The notes under the pieces are model-generated. The model did no database searches and was not told the origin of the DNA. It saw nothing but the letters and a program-made list of their open reading frames with translations. 64,000 nucleotides of DNA from Fragum whitleyi. Taxonomy: Eukaryota > Mollusca > Bivalvia > Cardiida > Cardiidae. The DNA is taken from positions 49,404,258 through 49,468,257 of the forward strand of contig OX411552.1 of NCBI GenBank assembly GCA_948146395.1, given 5' to 3'. Below are positions 54,963 through 64,000 of the stretch, one piece after another. The first letter of the stretch is position 1. Every line of letters starts with the position of its first letter. Both the position numbers and the translations under genes were made by a program.

Positions 54963-55779
54963 AAATATAAAAAAGAATCGGCTTGAGGAATTATTCTTAT
55001 GTTTCCATACAAACACATCAACAAAGGTTTTTGTTCTTCAGTATGTGACAGTAAAATTATATTCATATCTTAATCAATCGACTTAATCAATCAATTAAGA
55101 TGTTTTCAATCATTTTAACAGATTAAACCTTTAACCTTACTTGATAAATTTTTTTACATATGTAAACATAGAAACATACAGTCAGTATTGCTCGAGCAAA
55201 CACTTTTATCAAGAGACCATTTTCAAAAGTTCCTTTGATGAAAGCAAAATCTCTGAGAAAGTAGAAATTCTTAAACAAACAGTTGCTATTAATTGAATCT
55301 TATGATGTTGAAAACAATTAGAATTGTCACAATGAGACGATTCTTATGGTTCAAACATCATAAGATTTATTAAGAATTATGCTACAATCTATAAATGCCA
55401 TCAAGATGACCTGTCCTTTTCATCTTGAAATATTGTATTAAGCAACATTTACCATGTGGGACTGCTTTTTTGTGGTTTCTTTAGTAGTCACTTAGTCACA
55501 ACTGCATCTATTACTCAACAGACAAAAGTCAAAATACACATGTAATAGATAAATCTGTAATATGATATACAATAAAAGTTCAAAAAGCAAAAAGCAAGTT
55601 ATAATATGCATATAGAAGTGGTTTTTTTTCAATGAAGATATAAAATTAGAAAATTAGTAAGAAATAGACATAAGATAGATATAAAATGAGAGTAGAATTT
55701 GATTTAAATGTCTAATGGCAAATGTCACATTGACTTTTTGTCTAATATCAGATGAAAGTTGGCCATTATTGAGTCAAGC

Positions 55780-55860
55780 TTATGCTCCCAGGATTAACAG
55801 CCCAACTCCTTACCGAATGAGCTAACCGAGCTCGTTTTTTTTTGTTTGTGAGAGACCATG
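55780..55860 (-). repeat. tRNA-derived SINE head (minus strand), truncated
   Basis: The minus strand reads GAGCTCGGTTAGCTCATTCG (A-box) and a GGGCTGTTAATCC anticodon-arm-like part. The T-arm is missing. Resembles a decayed tRNA-like promoter. Confidence 0.55.
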
Positions 55861-55889
55861 TCGCATAACAAAGGTGTAACTACCATTAA

Positions 55890-57238
55890 CAAGAGGACCA
55901 TGATGGTACTATATCGCTCACCTTCGTCTCTTTGAGTCCTCCCTTAGCAAAATTAAATGCTTTAAAGATCATTAAATGACCATTAAATTATTCAAAGAAA
56001 GACATTATTCTATTCCTATGATCCCTGCATAAGTTTCTTTTCTAAACCAGTTTCATGTGACCTGGCCAACATTCTGCCCAAGTTTCATGACTATTGAACC
56101 AAATTTGTGGCCTTTAGAGATGAGAGTGTAAACATAAATTGTCAGGCCCCTTTTCCCTTAATACTGCATGTATCCTTCCCTTTTTCAAAAGGATTCATCC
56201 TCGAGACATAGCCAACATTCTGATCAAGTTCCTTGGAGATTGGACCATATTTGTGGCCTCTAGAGTGTGAACACGAAAATTGTTATTAAGATCCTTTTTA
56301 CCGTGATATGGCATGGATCCTTCCCATATTCAATAGGGTTCATTGTTACATACTGACCAACATTCTGACCAAGTTTCATGAAGATATGGCCATATTAGTG
56401 GCCTCAAGGGTGTAAACAAGAAAATTGGCATTAAGGCCCCTTTTCCAGTGATATGGCATGAATCCTGCCCATTTTCAAAAGGGTTCCTCCTGATAACCTG
56501 GCAACATTCTGATCGAGTTTCATGAAGATTGGGCCATATTTGTGGCCTCCAGAGTGTAAACAAGAAAATCTTCTTTAAGGCCCCTTTTCCCTTGATATGG
56601 CATGAATCCTTTCCATTTTCACTAGGGTTCATCCTTGTGACCTGGCCAACAATCTGACCAAGTTTCATGAAGATTGGGCCATATTTGTGGCCTCTAGAGT
56701 GTAAACAAGAAAATTGTCTTTAAGACCCCTTTTCCCTTGATATGGCATGGATCCTTTCCATTTTCAAAAGGGTTCATCCTTATGACTTGGCCAACAATCT
56801 GACCAAGTTTCATGAAGATTGGGCCATATTTGTGGCCTCTAGAGTGTAAACAAGAAAATTGTCTTTAAGGTCCATTTTCCCTTGATATTGCATGGATCCT
56901 TTCCATTTCCAATAGGGTTCATACTTGTGACCTGGCCAACAATCTAACCAAGTTTCATGAAGATTGGGCCATATTTGTGACCTCTAGAGTGTAAACAAGA
57001 AAATTGTCTTTAAGGCCCCTTTTCCCTTGATATGGCATGGATCCTTCCCACTTTCAATAGGGTTCATCCTTGTGACCTGGCCAACAATCTGACCAAGTTT
57101 CATAAAGATTGTGTAATATTTGTGGCCTCTGGAGTGTAAACACTAAGATTGTTGACGCCGGACGACACACGACGCACGACGGACATTCAATGATCACTAA
57201 AGCTCACCTTGAGCACGATGTGCTCAGGTTAGCTAAAA
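55890..57238 (-). mobile_element. Pearl/HINE-like element with 145-bp units (minus)
   Basis: The minus-strand start hairpin is AGCTAACCTGAGCACATCGT then GCTCAAGGTGAGCT (57200-57235), then a CGTCGTGCGTCGTGTGTCGT run, then eight units. Units are marked by AAGTTTCATGAAGATTGGGC on the plus strand at 56080, 56226, 56371, 56515, 56660, 56805, 56950 and 57095 (144-146 bp). The other end has a GGACCATGATGGTAC hairpin next to AACAAGA. Same architecture and a related unit to 8826-10687, in opposite orientation. Confidence 0.85.
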
Positions 57239-57239
57239 A

Positions 57240-58028
57240 CATTACACAAGGGCATTATATAAATAAATCCTTTTTTGAAAAATGATGAGTGATAATAACA
57301 TCGTAACTCCAGCTTTTTCAAGCTGAAGTAACAATGTTTTGATAATTCACCAACGCTCAAGTTAAAAAAAAAAGGGTGAGTCACAGAACACTTATCGCCT
57401 TTATCCTATACATGTATATTATTTTGATGTCGCTTAGTCTAAGTGCGTATAAATTTCAAAATTTTAGTCAAGTCTGTGCAAAATGAAAGATTATAAAATG
57501 CAAGCCCTGTTACCAGGTCCAACAGTATGCCTTTTATAGCATGTATACAACATGTGACCATTATTCTGACAATTAAACATAAAAGAGATGCATACCTATA
57601 CATTCTATAGGGGGTATAGAATACACAAACATTAACCCACAAGTTAAAAATTAGGGTTTAAAGCAAATGTTATCTCTTTATATAAGCCTACAACACAATC
57701 AAACTAACTATACTTATAAGGTGAGCATGTGCAAGACATTTTCAACAATTCATCATGTGTGCTGAGTACAGACTCAAATGAGCCTGTGTATTGTCATCAG
57801 CTGATCTAAGTTTTAACAGGGTGTCATGTAAATAGCTATGGGTACATTGGAATCCTTTAAATCAAAACCTTGATAATAGCAACTGACTGCTTAAGAGCAA
57901 CTCACTGCTTAATAGCATCTCACTTCTTAATAGCAACTCACTACTTAATTGCAACTAACTCTGTGCACAAACAACAGATTTAATAACAATTCACTCCGGT
58001 TCACAGCAACTTCTGGTTAATATCTAAG
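57240..58028. other. Intergenic with hairpin E and an 18-bp minisatellite
   Basis: A family E hairpin lies at 57285-57350. A minisatellite of AGCAACTCACT(G/A)CTTAAT units, about 17-18 bp, five copies, lies at 57876-57965. A decayed family B terminus lies near 57722-57790. No gene seen. Confidence 0.6.
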
Positions 58029-58029
58029 G

Positions 58030-58388
58030 GGTGTGCGGGAGTCCGAGACTCCTTGGTTATCTGTTGGGACTCCAAAACTTTGCAAGTAAGGAGTCCAAGG
58101 ATCATATGAGAATATTTTGAAAATCAAATATGCAAGGAAGCTTCCTTTTTAACCAATGGTAAATTTATAGATAAAGAGTGATGAAGATAACATTTGCTTG
58201 CATTTACAAGTCTTTTGAAAGAAAATCATCTTCTTTGGGGGGAGAAAATTGTGGAAAAAAGAAATTGCTTGTATGCTTTCTTTCATTATCAAAATTTGGA
58301 CTCCTTACTTTGAGCTTGAGCTCTTTGATTTCAAAAGTTGGGAGTCCAAGGGACTCTTTACTTATAGAAGTTAGTGTCCATCCCTGAT
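58030..58388. mobile_element. GGACTCC foldback, second copy
   Basis: GGGAGTCCGAGACTCCTTGG on the left and TTGGGAGTCCAAGGGACTCT on the right. The internal hairpin (GTGGAAAAAAGAAATTGCTT) is half deleted compared with 16141-16193. Confidence 0.72.
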
Positions 58389-58490
58389 ATCAACTATAGG
58401 GTTGACAATAAGGAGTCTCAGTTATAACAGGATTTCACTATAAAAAGTTTCATAAAGATATTTGATTTTACCAGTGGGCAACAAAAATGT

Positions 58491-58656
58491 GTTAGGGTAG
58501 TAGACCCATAATAGTTCCGCAATGCTTCAGGAGTATTGAACTTTAACAGTGTTAACCCCGGTTTCCTAATGAATTTCATTAGGAAACCTCGGACAACATT
58601 GTGAAAGATCACGAGTTTTGAAATGTTACAGAACTATTACGGGTCCACTACCTTAA
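58491..58656. mobile_element. Family J foldback, longest copy
   Basis: Arms GTAGTAGACCCATAATAGTT and AACTATTACGGGTCCACTAC. The centre is CGGTTTCCTAATGAA / TTCATTAGGAAACCTCGG. Length 166 bp. Confidence 0.87.
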
Positions 58657-58659
58657 CTA

Positions 58660-59310
58660 AAGTTTCAGTGAAGCTGTAGATGAAACCTTTTAGTTGCCCA
58701 CTGAGGATATGAATTGTATAAATATCAAGACTGTGAGTAATGACAACTGATATTGTTCTCATTGTTATACATGTATTCATGAATGTAAAATGAATAATGG
58801 TTTTTCCCGTGTCTATTTTTAAAATTAGTCTGGGAAATTTCCACTTGACACTGTTAGATAAACATGAATGAAGAGTGTTTTAGATCTTTCTAGAAAGGAC
58901 TTTTAGAAAGTATTCAAACTCTAGAATCTTCTAATGTTCTATGTTATTCTAGATTGATCTATGGTATTATATACAGGGATTCCTACAGCATCCTTGGTTC
59001 ACTTGGTTTAGACTAATGGTTTCATTTAGTAGTACTGTGTTAAACTAAAAGGGGATTTCTCGTTATCTTAAAAGTGTGTTTAAAAGCATGTTTAATTTTA
59101 AATTTGGATATTATTGGACTTATTATTTGTGGACCAGGAACTTAATTAAATTGGATCTAAAATTAAAAACTTATGGATTAAACATTCAAGGTATTGTAAT
59201 TTGTTTTTTCTATTAATTTCAAATTGTCAATAAATCTGTTATTATTGTCAATATAAATTGTTAATTGTAAAGTTTGTTGCTGGCTTCTTTGTTCTTGTTA
59301 CATTGGCACG
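58660..59310. other. Intergenic, no gene seen
   Basis: AT-rich with several TTCTAGA-type words near 58885-58960. No exon or repeat terminus identified. Confidence 0.45.
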
Positions 59311-59317
59311 TAGCATC

Positions 59318-59525
59318 ATTCACCAATCCCTATAATGTGGGTACTCATTTGAATCGTCTTGATGAGACGATTCAAGTGAGAACATACAGCATAGGGTTGG
59401 GTGACAATTACATTACATTATATTGTTCTCATTAACAAATCCCTATGTTGTGGGTACTCACTTGAATCTTCTTGATGAGATTATTCAAATGAGAAATTAC
59501 TGCGTAAGGTTTGAATGACAATTAC
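59318..59525. repeat. Two adjacent copies of a palindromic element
   Basis: ACCAATCCCTATAATGTGGG, ACTCATTTGAATCGTCTTGA and TGAGACGATTCAAGTGAGA at 59322-59413. The same order recurs at about 59433-59517. A third copy is cut by the right edge of the window (63940-64000). Confidence 0.78.
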
Positions 59526-59526
59526 A

Positions 59527-59706
59527 AAAACAAGATGTGTTTGTGAAACACGAATGCCCCCGTAACAGCGATCTCTCGATAAGGCAAAGGTTAAGTTTGG
59601 TTAAGTTTTCGGACAGACGGATGGACAGACAGACGGACAGACAGACAGACAGACAGACGGACATGAGTAAAACAATATTCCCCCGATCTCTCGATACGGG
59701 GGCATA
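59527..59706 (-). repeat. Minimal TGCCCC / ACACAT pearl-like element (minus)
   Basis: AACAAGATGTGTTTGTGAAA, CACGAATGCCCCCGTAACAG, a GACGGACAGACAGACAGACA run, and GATACGGGGGCATAAAAATG. Both ends are present but almost no internal unit remains. Confidence 0.8.
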
Positions 59707-60069
59707 AAAATGTTTTTTTGGGAAAACAAAATCAATCCCTTTATTTAGCTCTGATGCAATTATGAAATTGTTGGACATGTTTGCTCAGAGCCCTTATGCT
59801 TTAAACAAAGAAATATATGGCAGTTAGTAGAGCTATTATAAATGTGCAGGATTATTACTAATATATTGACTCAGTGAAAGTCTAAAGCAAATGTGTCTTC
59901 TACAAAGGTAAAAAACATTATAGAGTGAAAATTCGTAACCCAAATATCTAATGTAATGAGCTATTCACAGAAATATCCACAGCGTTTGATACATTAAAAT
60001 TGTAATTCTCAAGGTTTCATCACTAAGGTAGAACTGAATTATCAAAACTTTTCTTATTCTCAATAGAAT

Positions 60070-60260
60070 TTAAATTTAAGAATGAACATAAAGTTTTATT
60101 TATAACAACTTATCAATATTACCTTTAATGTTCATACATTCATTAAAGTACATGTACATGTATAACAACAGAATTAAAGCTTTTATCTAAGGTTGAAATT
60201 TGAGAAAATTCTCCGTTGAGCACAAGAAAAGTTTTAGAGTCTTAAGCCCAGTTATTTCTC
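60070..60260. mobile_element. Foldback family F, partial copy
   Basis: ATAACAACTTATCAATATTACCTTTAATGTTCATACATTCATT-like order and AAATTTGAGAAAATTCTCCG shared with 16334-16540. Confidence 0.65.
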
Positions 60261-60412
60261 TTAAAAAAGCTATCTTAAAGAATAATAGAATTTCATACTG
60301 ATTAATGAAGCATTATTCTAAGGATTTGGAGAATGTTTCAATGATTGCTTATGAGTTGGGTTCTTCTCAACGAGCTATATCATTTTGGTATTCTAGAAAA
60401 AACTAGAACTGT

Positions 60413-60810
60413 TGCAAAGAGGACTGATGCCCCCCAACCAGGACATATTCAAGGGGAGATAATTCAGTAACAATTTATAGTACAGGCTTCAAAGTTGTAG
60501 ATAAATACTTTGTCTAAATTTCAAGTCAGTATTTGCAGAAATGTAGTTCTGAGAAATGTTTGAGACAATAGTAATTTAGTGAAATTTACATGATGAAGAG
60601 GAGATAATTCAGCAACAAATGATAGCAGTGGCTTCAAAATTGCAGGTGCACAACTTCATAGGCAGATACACATTATGTTTAAATTTTGTAGCGCTAGTTG
60701 TGATAGTATCCAGGAAAACACTAGAACAAAATTGTGTCCATAGACAGACGGACAGGCAGACTTTCATTGCAATTCCAGTATAACCCTCTCCACTTTGTGT
60801 CTTAAAAGGG
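60413..60810 (+). repeat. Dispersed repeat with GATGCCCCCC start
   Basis: GAGGACTGATGCCCCCCAAC then two units of GGAGATAATTCAG(T/C)AACAA spaced about 150 bp, then AGACAGACGGACAGGCAGAC and AAAAGGGGCATAACT. The layout is similar to other TGCCCC repeats. Confidence 0.6.
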
Positions 60811-60847
60811 GCATAACTCTTACGAAAAAGCTTCCAGATTTATAAAT

Positions 60848-61882
60848 ACTAGAAAGCCATGAATGGCTTGTGTCGCTCCACAGGCTTGAATTTCTTGTAA
60901 TAGCATATCTAAGTTTTGACTAGATTTTTAAATATTTTGGGTTCTACTGATGTTGAAATGATTTTCAAAGTTTCCACTTTTATAACATATAAAGAAATGA
61001 CCTCCGCGCATAAAATACATATTTTACATCCGATCACAATAATTGTTGGTAGACTGATAAAGGGTCACCCAAGGATCATTCATGCAAAATTTGCTTGATA
61101 TCTATCTGTTAGATTCAGAGAAAATAATTTTCAAAGTTTCCACTATATAACATATAGAAAAATGACCTCCGTCCATAAAATACATATTTTTCATCCGATC
61201 ACAATAATTGTTGGTAGGCTGATAAAGGGTCACCCAAGGATCATTCATGTAAAAGTTGGTTGATATCTGTCAGTTCGATTCTGATAAATGATTATCAAAG
61301 TTTCCACAATATAACATTTAGAGAAATGACCTCTGCCCATAAAACACATAATTTTCATCCGATCACATTAACTGTTGGTAGACTGATAAATGGTCACCCA
61401 AGGATCATTCCTGTAAAATTTGGTTGATATCAATAAGTTAGATTCTGAGAAAATGATTATCAAAGTTTCCACTATATAACATAATATAGTGAAATGACCT
61501 CCGCCCATAAAATACATATTTTTCATCCGATCACAATAGTCTTTTGTAGACTGATAAAGGGTCACCCAAGGATCATTTATGTAAAATTTAATTGGTATCC
61601 ATCATTAGAAACAGAGAAAAGTCATTTTTTACCATATTTGGAAATTAGCCCCGCCCATTAAATCCATGTTTTTCATTGGATCCAAATTTCTTTAACAACT
61701 TTGAAAGAGGGTCACCCAAGGATCATTCCTGTGAAGTTTGGTTGAAATCCATCCAGTAGTTTCTGAGGAGAAGATTTTTAAAGAAAAAGTTTACGACCGG
61801 ACACACGGATGTACTGACGGACGCACGACGGACACAACGCCATGACAATAGCCCCAGTGGCTTTCAGCCAGTGGAGCTAAAA
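60848..61882 (-). mobile_element. Pearl-like element, AGCTCCACTGG type, inverted copy
   Basis: On the minus strand it starts TTTAGCTCCACTGGCTGAAA at about 61882 and ends in the AGCCATTCATGGCT hairpin then TTCTAGT near 60848-60862. Five units are marked by AAGGATCATT at about 61072, 61237, 61401, 61568 and 61719. It closely matches 49636-50675 by eye. Confidence 0.88.
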
Positions 61883-61919
61883 TGCTTGGTAAAAATAAAA
61901 GATAAATTCAAACATAAAA

Positions 61920-63358
61920 CAAGAGGGCTGTTGGCCCTGGGTCACTCACCTGAGAAAAAAGCTTCATTACCTAGGAATGTGCATGCAACCACAGAAAAAG
62001 AGATTTTCACTTATTCAATCAGATAACATTTGAAATAATCATTTCCCCCCCCCCCTCTGCTCCTCCCCTGGACATTATTTATTTAAGCTTTTTCCATAAA
62101 AGGTCTGTGATCAGCTAATCTATGCCAAATATACAGGCTGAGTCTGAGACTTTTAAAGTTTTCTTTAATGAGTTGATCAATACATGACAAATATAAAGGC
62201 TGTAGGGATTCAAAATTCTCAACAAAGCACTCCCCCCTCCCCAAGATGTAGGGTTCCTGATCCAGGAGAAGAATAAGGTTAAAGATTTCAAAATTGATCC
62301 AAAGTACTACCCCCTGCCCCCTAATGCTCCGCATCTGGTGGCCCTACATTCATGATTTTAGCTATTTTATTTTAGATCCATATGCTTATCATCCATGCCA
62401 ATATTGAAGTCTGTAGGGCTCCTGGTTCATTAGAAGATGAAGATTAAAGTTACAAAATTTTCACAAAAGTACTACCCCCTCCCCCTGGTGCTCCGCACCT
62501 GGTGGCTTTACAGTCAAGATTTTAGCTATTTTCATTAAGGTCTATGAGCTGATCCTCCATGCCAATTTTCAAGTCTGTAGGGCTTGTGGTTCAGAAGAAG
62601 AAGAAGGTTAAAATTTACAAAATTTTCACAAAAGTACTACCCTCTCCCCCTTGGTGCTCCGCACCTTGTGAATCTACAGTCATGATTTTAGCTATTTTTA
62701 TAAAGGTCCATATGCTGATCATCCATGCCAATATTCAAATCTGTAGGACTCCTGGTTCAGAAGAAGAAAAAGGTTAAAGATTACAAAATTTTCATCAAAG
62801 TACTACCCCCTCCCCCTTGGTGCTCCGCACCTGGTGGCCCTACAAATAAGATTTTAGCTATTTATATTGAGGTCTATGAGCTGATCCTCCATGCCAATTT
62901 TCAAGTCTGTAGGGCTTGTGGTTCAGAAGAAGAAGAAGGTTAAAGATTACAAAATTTACCCAAAGTACTACCCCCTCCCCCCTGGTGCTCCGCACCTGGT
63001 GGCCCAAAAGATATGATTTTAGCTATTTTCATTAAGGTCTATGAGCTGATCATCCATGCCAAATTTCAAGGCTGTAGGGCTGCTGGTTCAGAAGAAGAAG
63101 AATTTTAAAGATTTTCTTAAATTTTTAACTTTTGTTGCCATAGCAACCAGAGTTTTTCACCGATTTCAATTCTTTTGCCAATTCTTTAAGGGGACCACCT
63201 AAGGAACATTTCTGCCAAGTTTGGTTAAAATTGGCCTGGTAGTTTTGGAGGAGATGTCGTTAAAAGAAATTGTTGACGGACGCCGGACGACACACGGACG
63301 CCGGACAAAAGGTGATCACAATAGCTCACTTAAGCACGTTGTGCTCAGGTGAGCTAAA
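61920..63358 (-). mobile_element. Pearl/HINE-like element with 165-bp units (minus)
   Basis: The minus-strand start hairpin AGCTCACCTGAGCACAACGT then GCTTAAGTGAGCT (63324-63357) is followed by a CCGGCGTCCGTGTGTCGTC run. About six units are marked by GGTGCTCCGCACCTGGTGG at 62327, 62491, 62657, 62823 and 62988 (164-166 bp). The end hairpin AGGGCTGTTGGCCCT is next to AACAAG. Runs of ACCCCCTCCCCC occur once per unit. Confidence 0.85.
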
Positions 63359-63359
63359 A

Positions 63360-63655
63360 ATCCTGAGTTACAAGTATAACATTATGCAATTCTCTATTTC
63401 TATCAGTTAATGTAAATTTGCAGTGAGACCTAATACCACCATTTCAATTGACAGTTACATGATTGTGTTTCATTCCAATGAATACAAAAATACAAATATT
63501 AATATTTTGACTGAAAGACTGACTAGGGTTAAAAAAGTTAACTTAGAAATGTGACAAGCATAATAGAATACAAGACAAAAAATTTCTAAAATGTTTGAGC
63601 ATTCCTTAAGAGTAAAAATCAACCCATTACAACATATTTCTTTGTATTGTTTTTA
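63360..63655. other. Intergenic, no gene seen
   Basis: About 300 bp of AT-rich spacer. Nothing noted. Confidence 0.4.
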
Positions 63656-63659
63656 CAGA

Positions 63660-63736
63660 GTACTATCGTGGCAAAACATTTGGAAGAAAGGATAAATTAC
63701 ATATCAAAAGTGATATACCGGTACTTTTCTCATAAT
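63660..63736 (+). CDS. Weak candidate exon
   Basis: Acceptor TTGTTTTTACAG ends at 63659. One frame reads EYYRGKTFGRKDKLHIKSDI then PVLFS and a TAA stop at 63734-63736. It could be the last exon of a plus-strand gene, but no upstream partner exon was found, so this may be chance. Confidence 0.22.
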
Positions 63737-63739
63737 GTT

Positions 63740-64000
63740 TTCTACCATGAATAATTTACTCTTATTTTCCTCTTTCCATTTTTAAAATTCTTTCTAACAT
63801 TTCAGATATAGTTGTTGGGTCTAAAATATAATCATATTGAATGGGTTGAATTTAGCAGATCTCAAGGGGTAGGGGAATGTGAAATTGACTTCAGATCATA
63901 ACATTTCAAAAATTCATGTAACTAACTATATGAAAAAGATACTCATTTGAATTGTCCTGGTGCAGTTTCAAGTGAGTACCCAAATTACAGGGTTTAAGTG
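63740..64000. other. Right-edge spacer with a truncated palindromic element
   Basis: The last 60 bp (ACTCATTTGAATTGTCCTGG, then TTTCAAGTGAGTACCC) are a third copy of the palindromic element seen twice at 59318-59525. Otherwise nothing noted. Confidence 0.5.

Noticed and set aside
55800..55850. Possible tRNA-Asn gene on the minus strand
   Set aside because: The T-arm and 3' acceptor strand are missing.
56330..56668. 112-codon minus-strand open frame with repeated LHET(R/W)SEC words
   Set aside because: Produced by the 145-bp tandem unit of the element at 55890-57238.

Overview
This window is eukaryotic genomic DNA from an animal, most likely a bivalve mollusc and probably a heterodont clam. 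The case rests on four things: short exons joined by GT-AG introns of 0.5-5 kb, AT-rich intergenic DNA, a very high density of hairpin-rich non-autonomous transposons, and secreted Gly/Pro-rich structural proteins of the shell-matrix type. The bivalve assignment is inferred from repeat style and gene content; no database search was possible.

Four protein-coding loci can be rebuilt by splicing, with reading phase agreeing at every junction. (1) 762-7922, + strand: the last three exons of a gene whose start lies left of the window, encoding a charged protein I do not recognise. (2) 15027-20043, + strand: a complete four-exon gene for a 229-residue crotonase-fold protein ending in Ser-Lys-Leu, best read as a peroxisomal delta3,delta2-enoyl-CoA isomerase. 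(3) 27362 down to 24647, - strand: a two-exon gene for a 177-residue secreted Pro-rich protein, with a TATA box and a non-coding first exon near 28.05-28.1 kb. (4) 40706-45896, + strand: a four-coding-exon gene for a 329-residue secreted Gly/Pro block protein, with a candidate TATA box and non-coding first exon near 38.6 kb and a spliced 3' UTR to about 47.9 kb. Genes 3 and 4 are head to head about 10.5 kb apart and share the same layout, so they may be a small cluster of extracellular-matrix genes.

Most of the rest is mobile DNA. Major classes: (a) elements with a terminal hairpin (AGCTCACC..GGTGAGCT or AGCTCCACTGG) and internal tandem units of about 145-166 bp, ending in a second hairpin followed by CTTGTT or CTAGTT. 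They resemble pearl/HINE-type Helitron-related elements and lie at 1.7, 8.8-10.7, 11.3, 17.6, 18.3, 28.6, 49.6, 55.9, 60.9 and 61.9-63.4 kb. (b) Two abundant TIR MITE families: A, with ends like GTGACCCGTCACGCGAAAAGG, and B, with ends like GAGCCTGTGCGTGACATTTC. (c) Several foldback families. (d) A degenerate Tc1/mariner copy at 36257-37776. (e) A 4,485-bp element at 30725-35209 with 155-173 bp inverted termini, a 5-bp target duplication and mirrored arrays of about 360 bp, with no transposase that I can see. Many elements are nested two or three deep, and several original insertion sites can be rebuilt.

Gene layout from left to right: unknown gene (0.8-7.9 kb), repeats (7.9-14 kb), isomerase gene (15-20.9 kb), repeats (21-24.5 kb), Pro-rich secreted gene (24.6-28.1 kb), repeats, CT microsatellite and the 4.5-kb element (28.3-36 kb), Tc1 copy and foldbacks (36-38.1 kb), Gly/Pro-rich secreted gene (38.6-47.9 kb), then about 16 kb of repeats with one weak exon candidate at 63.66 kb.
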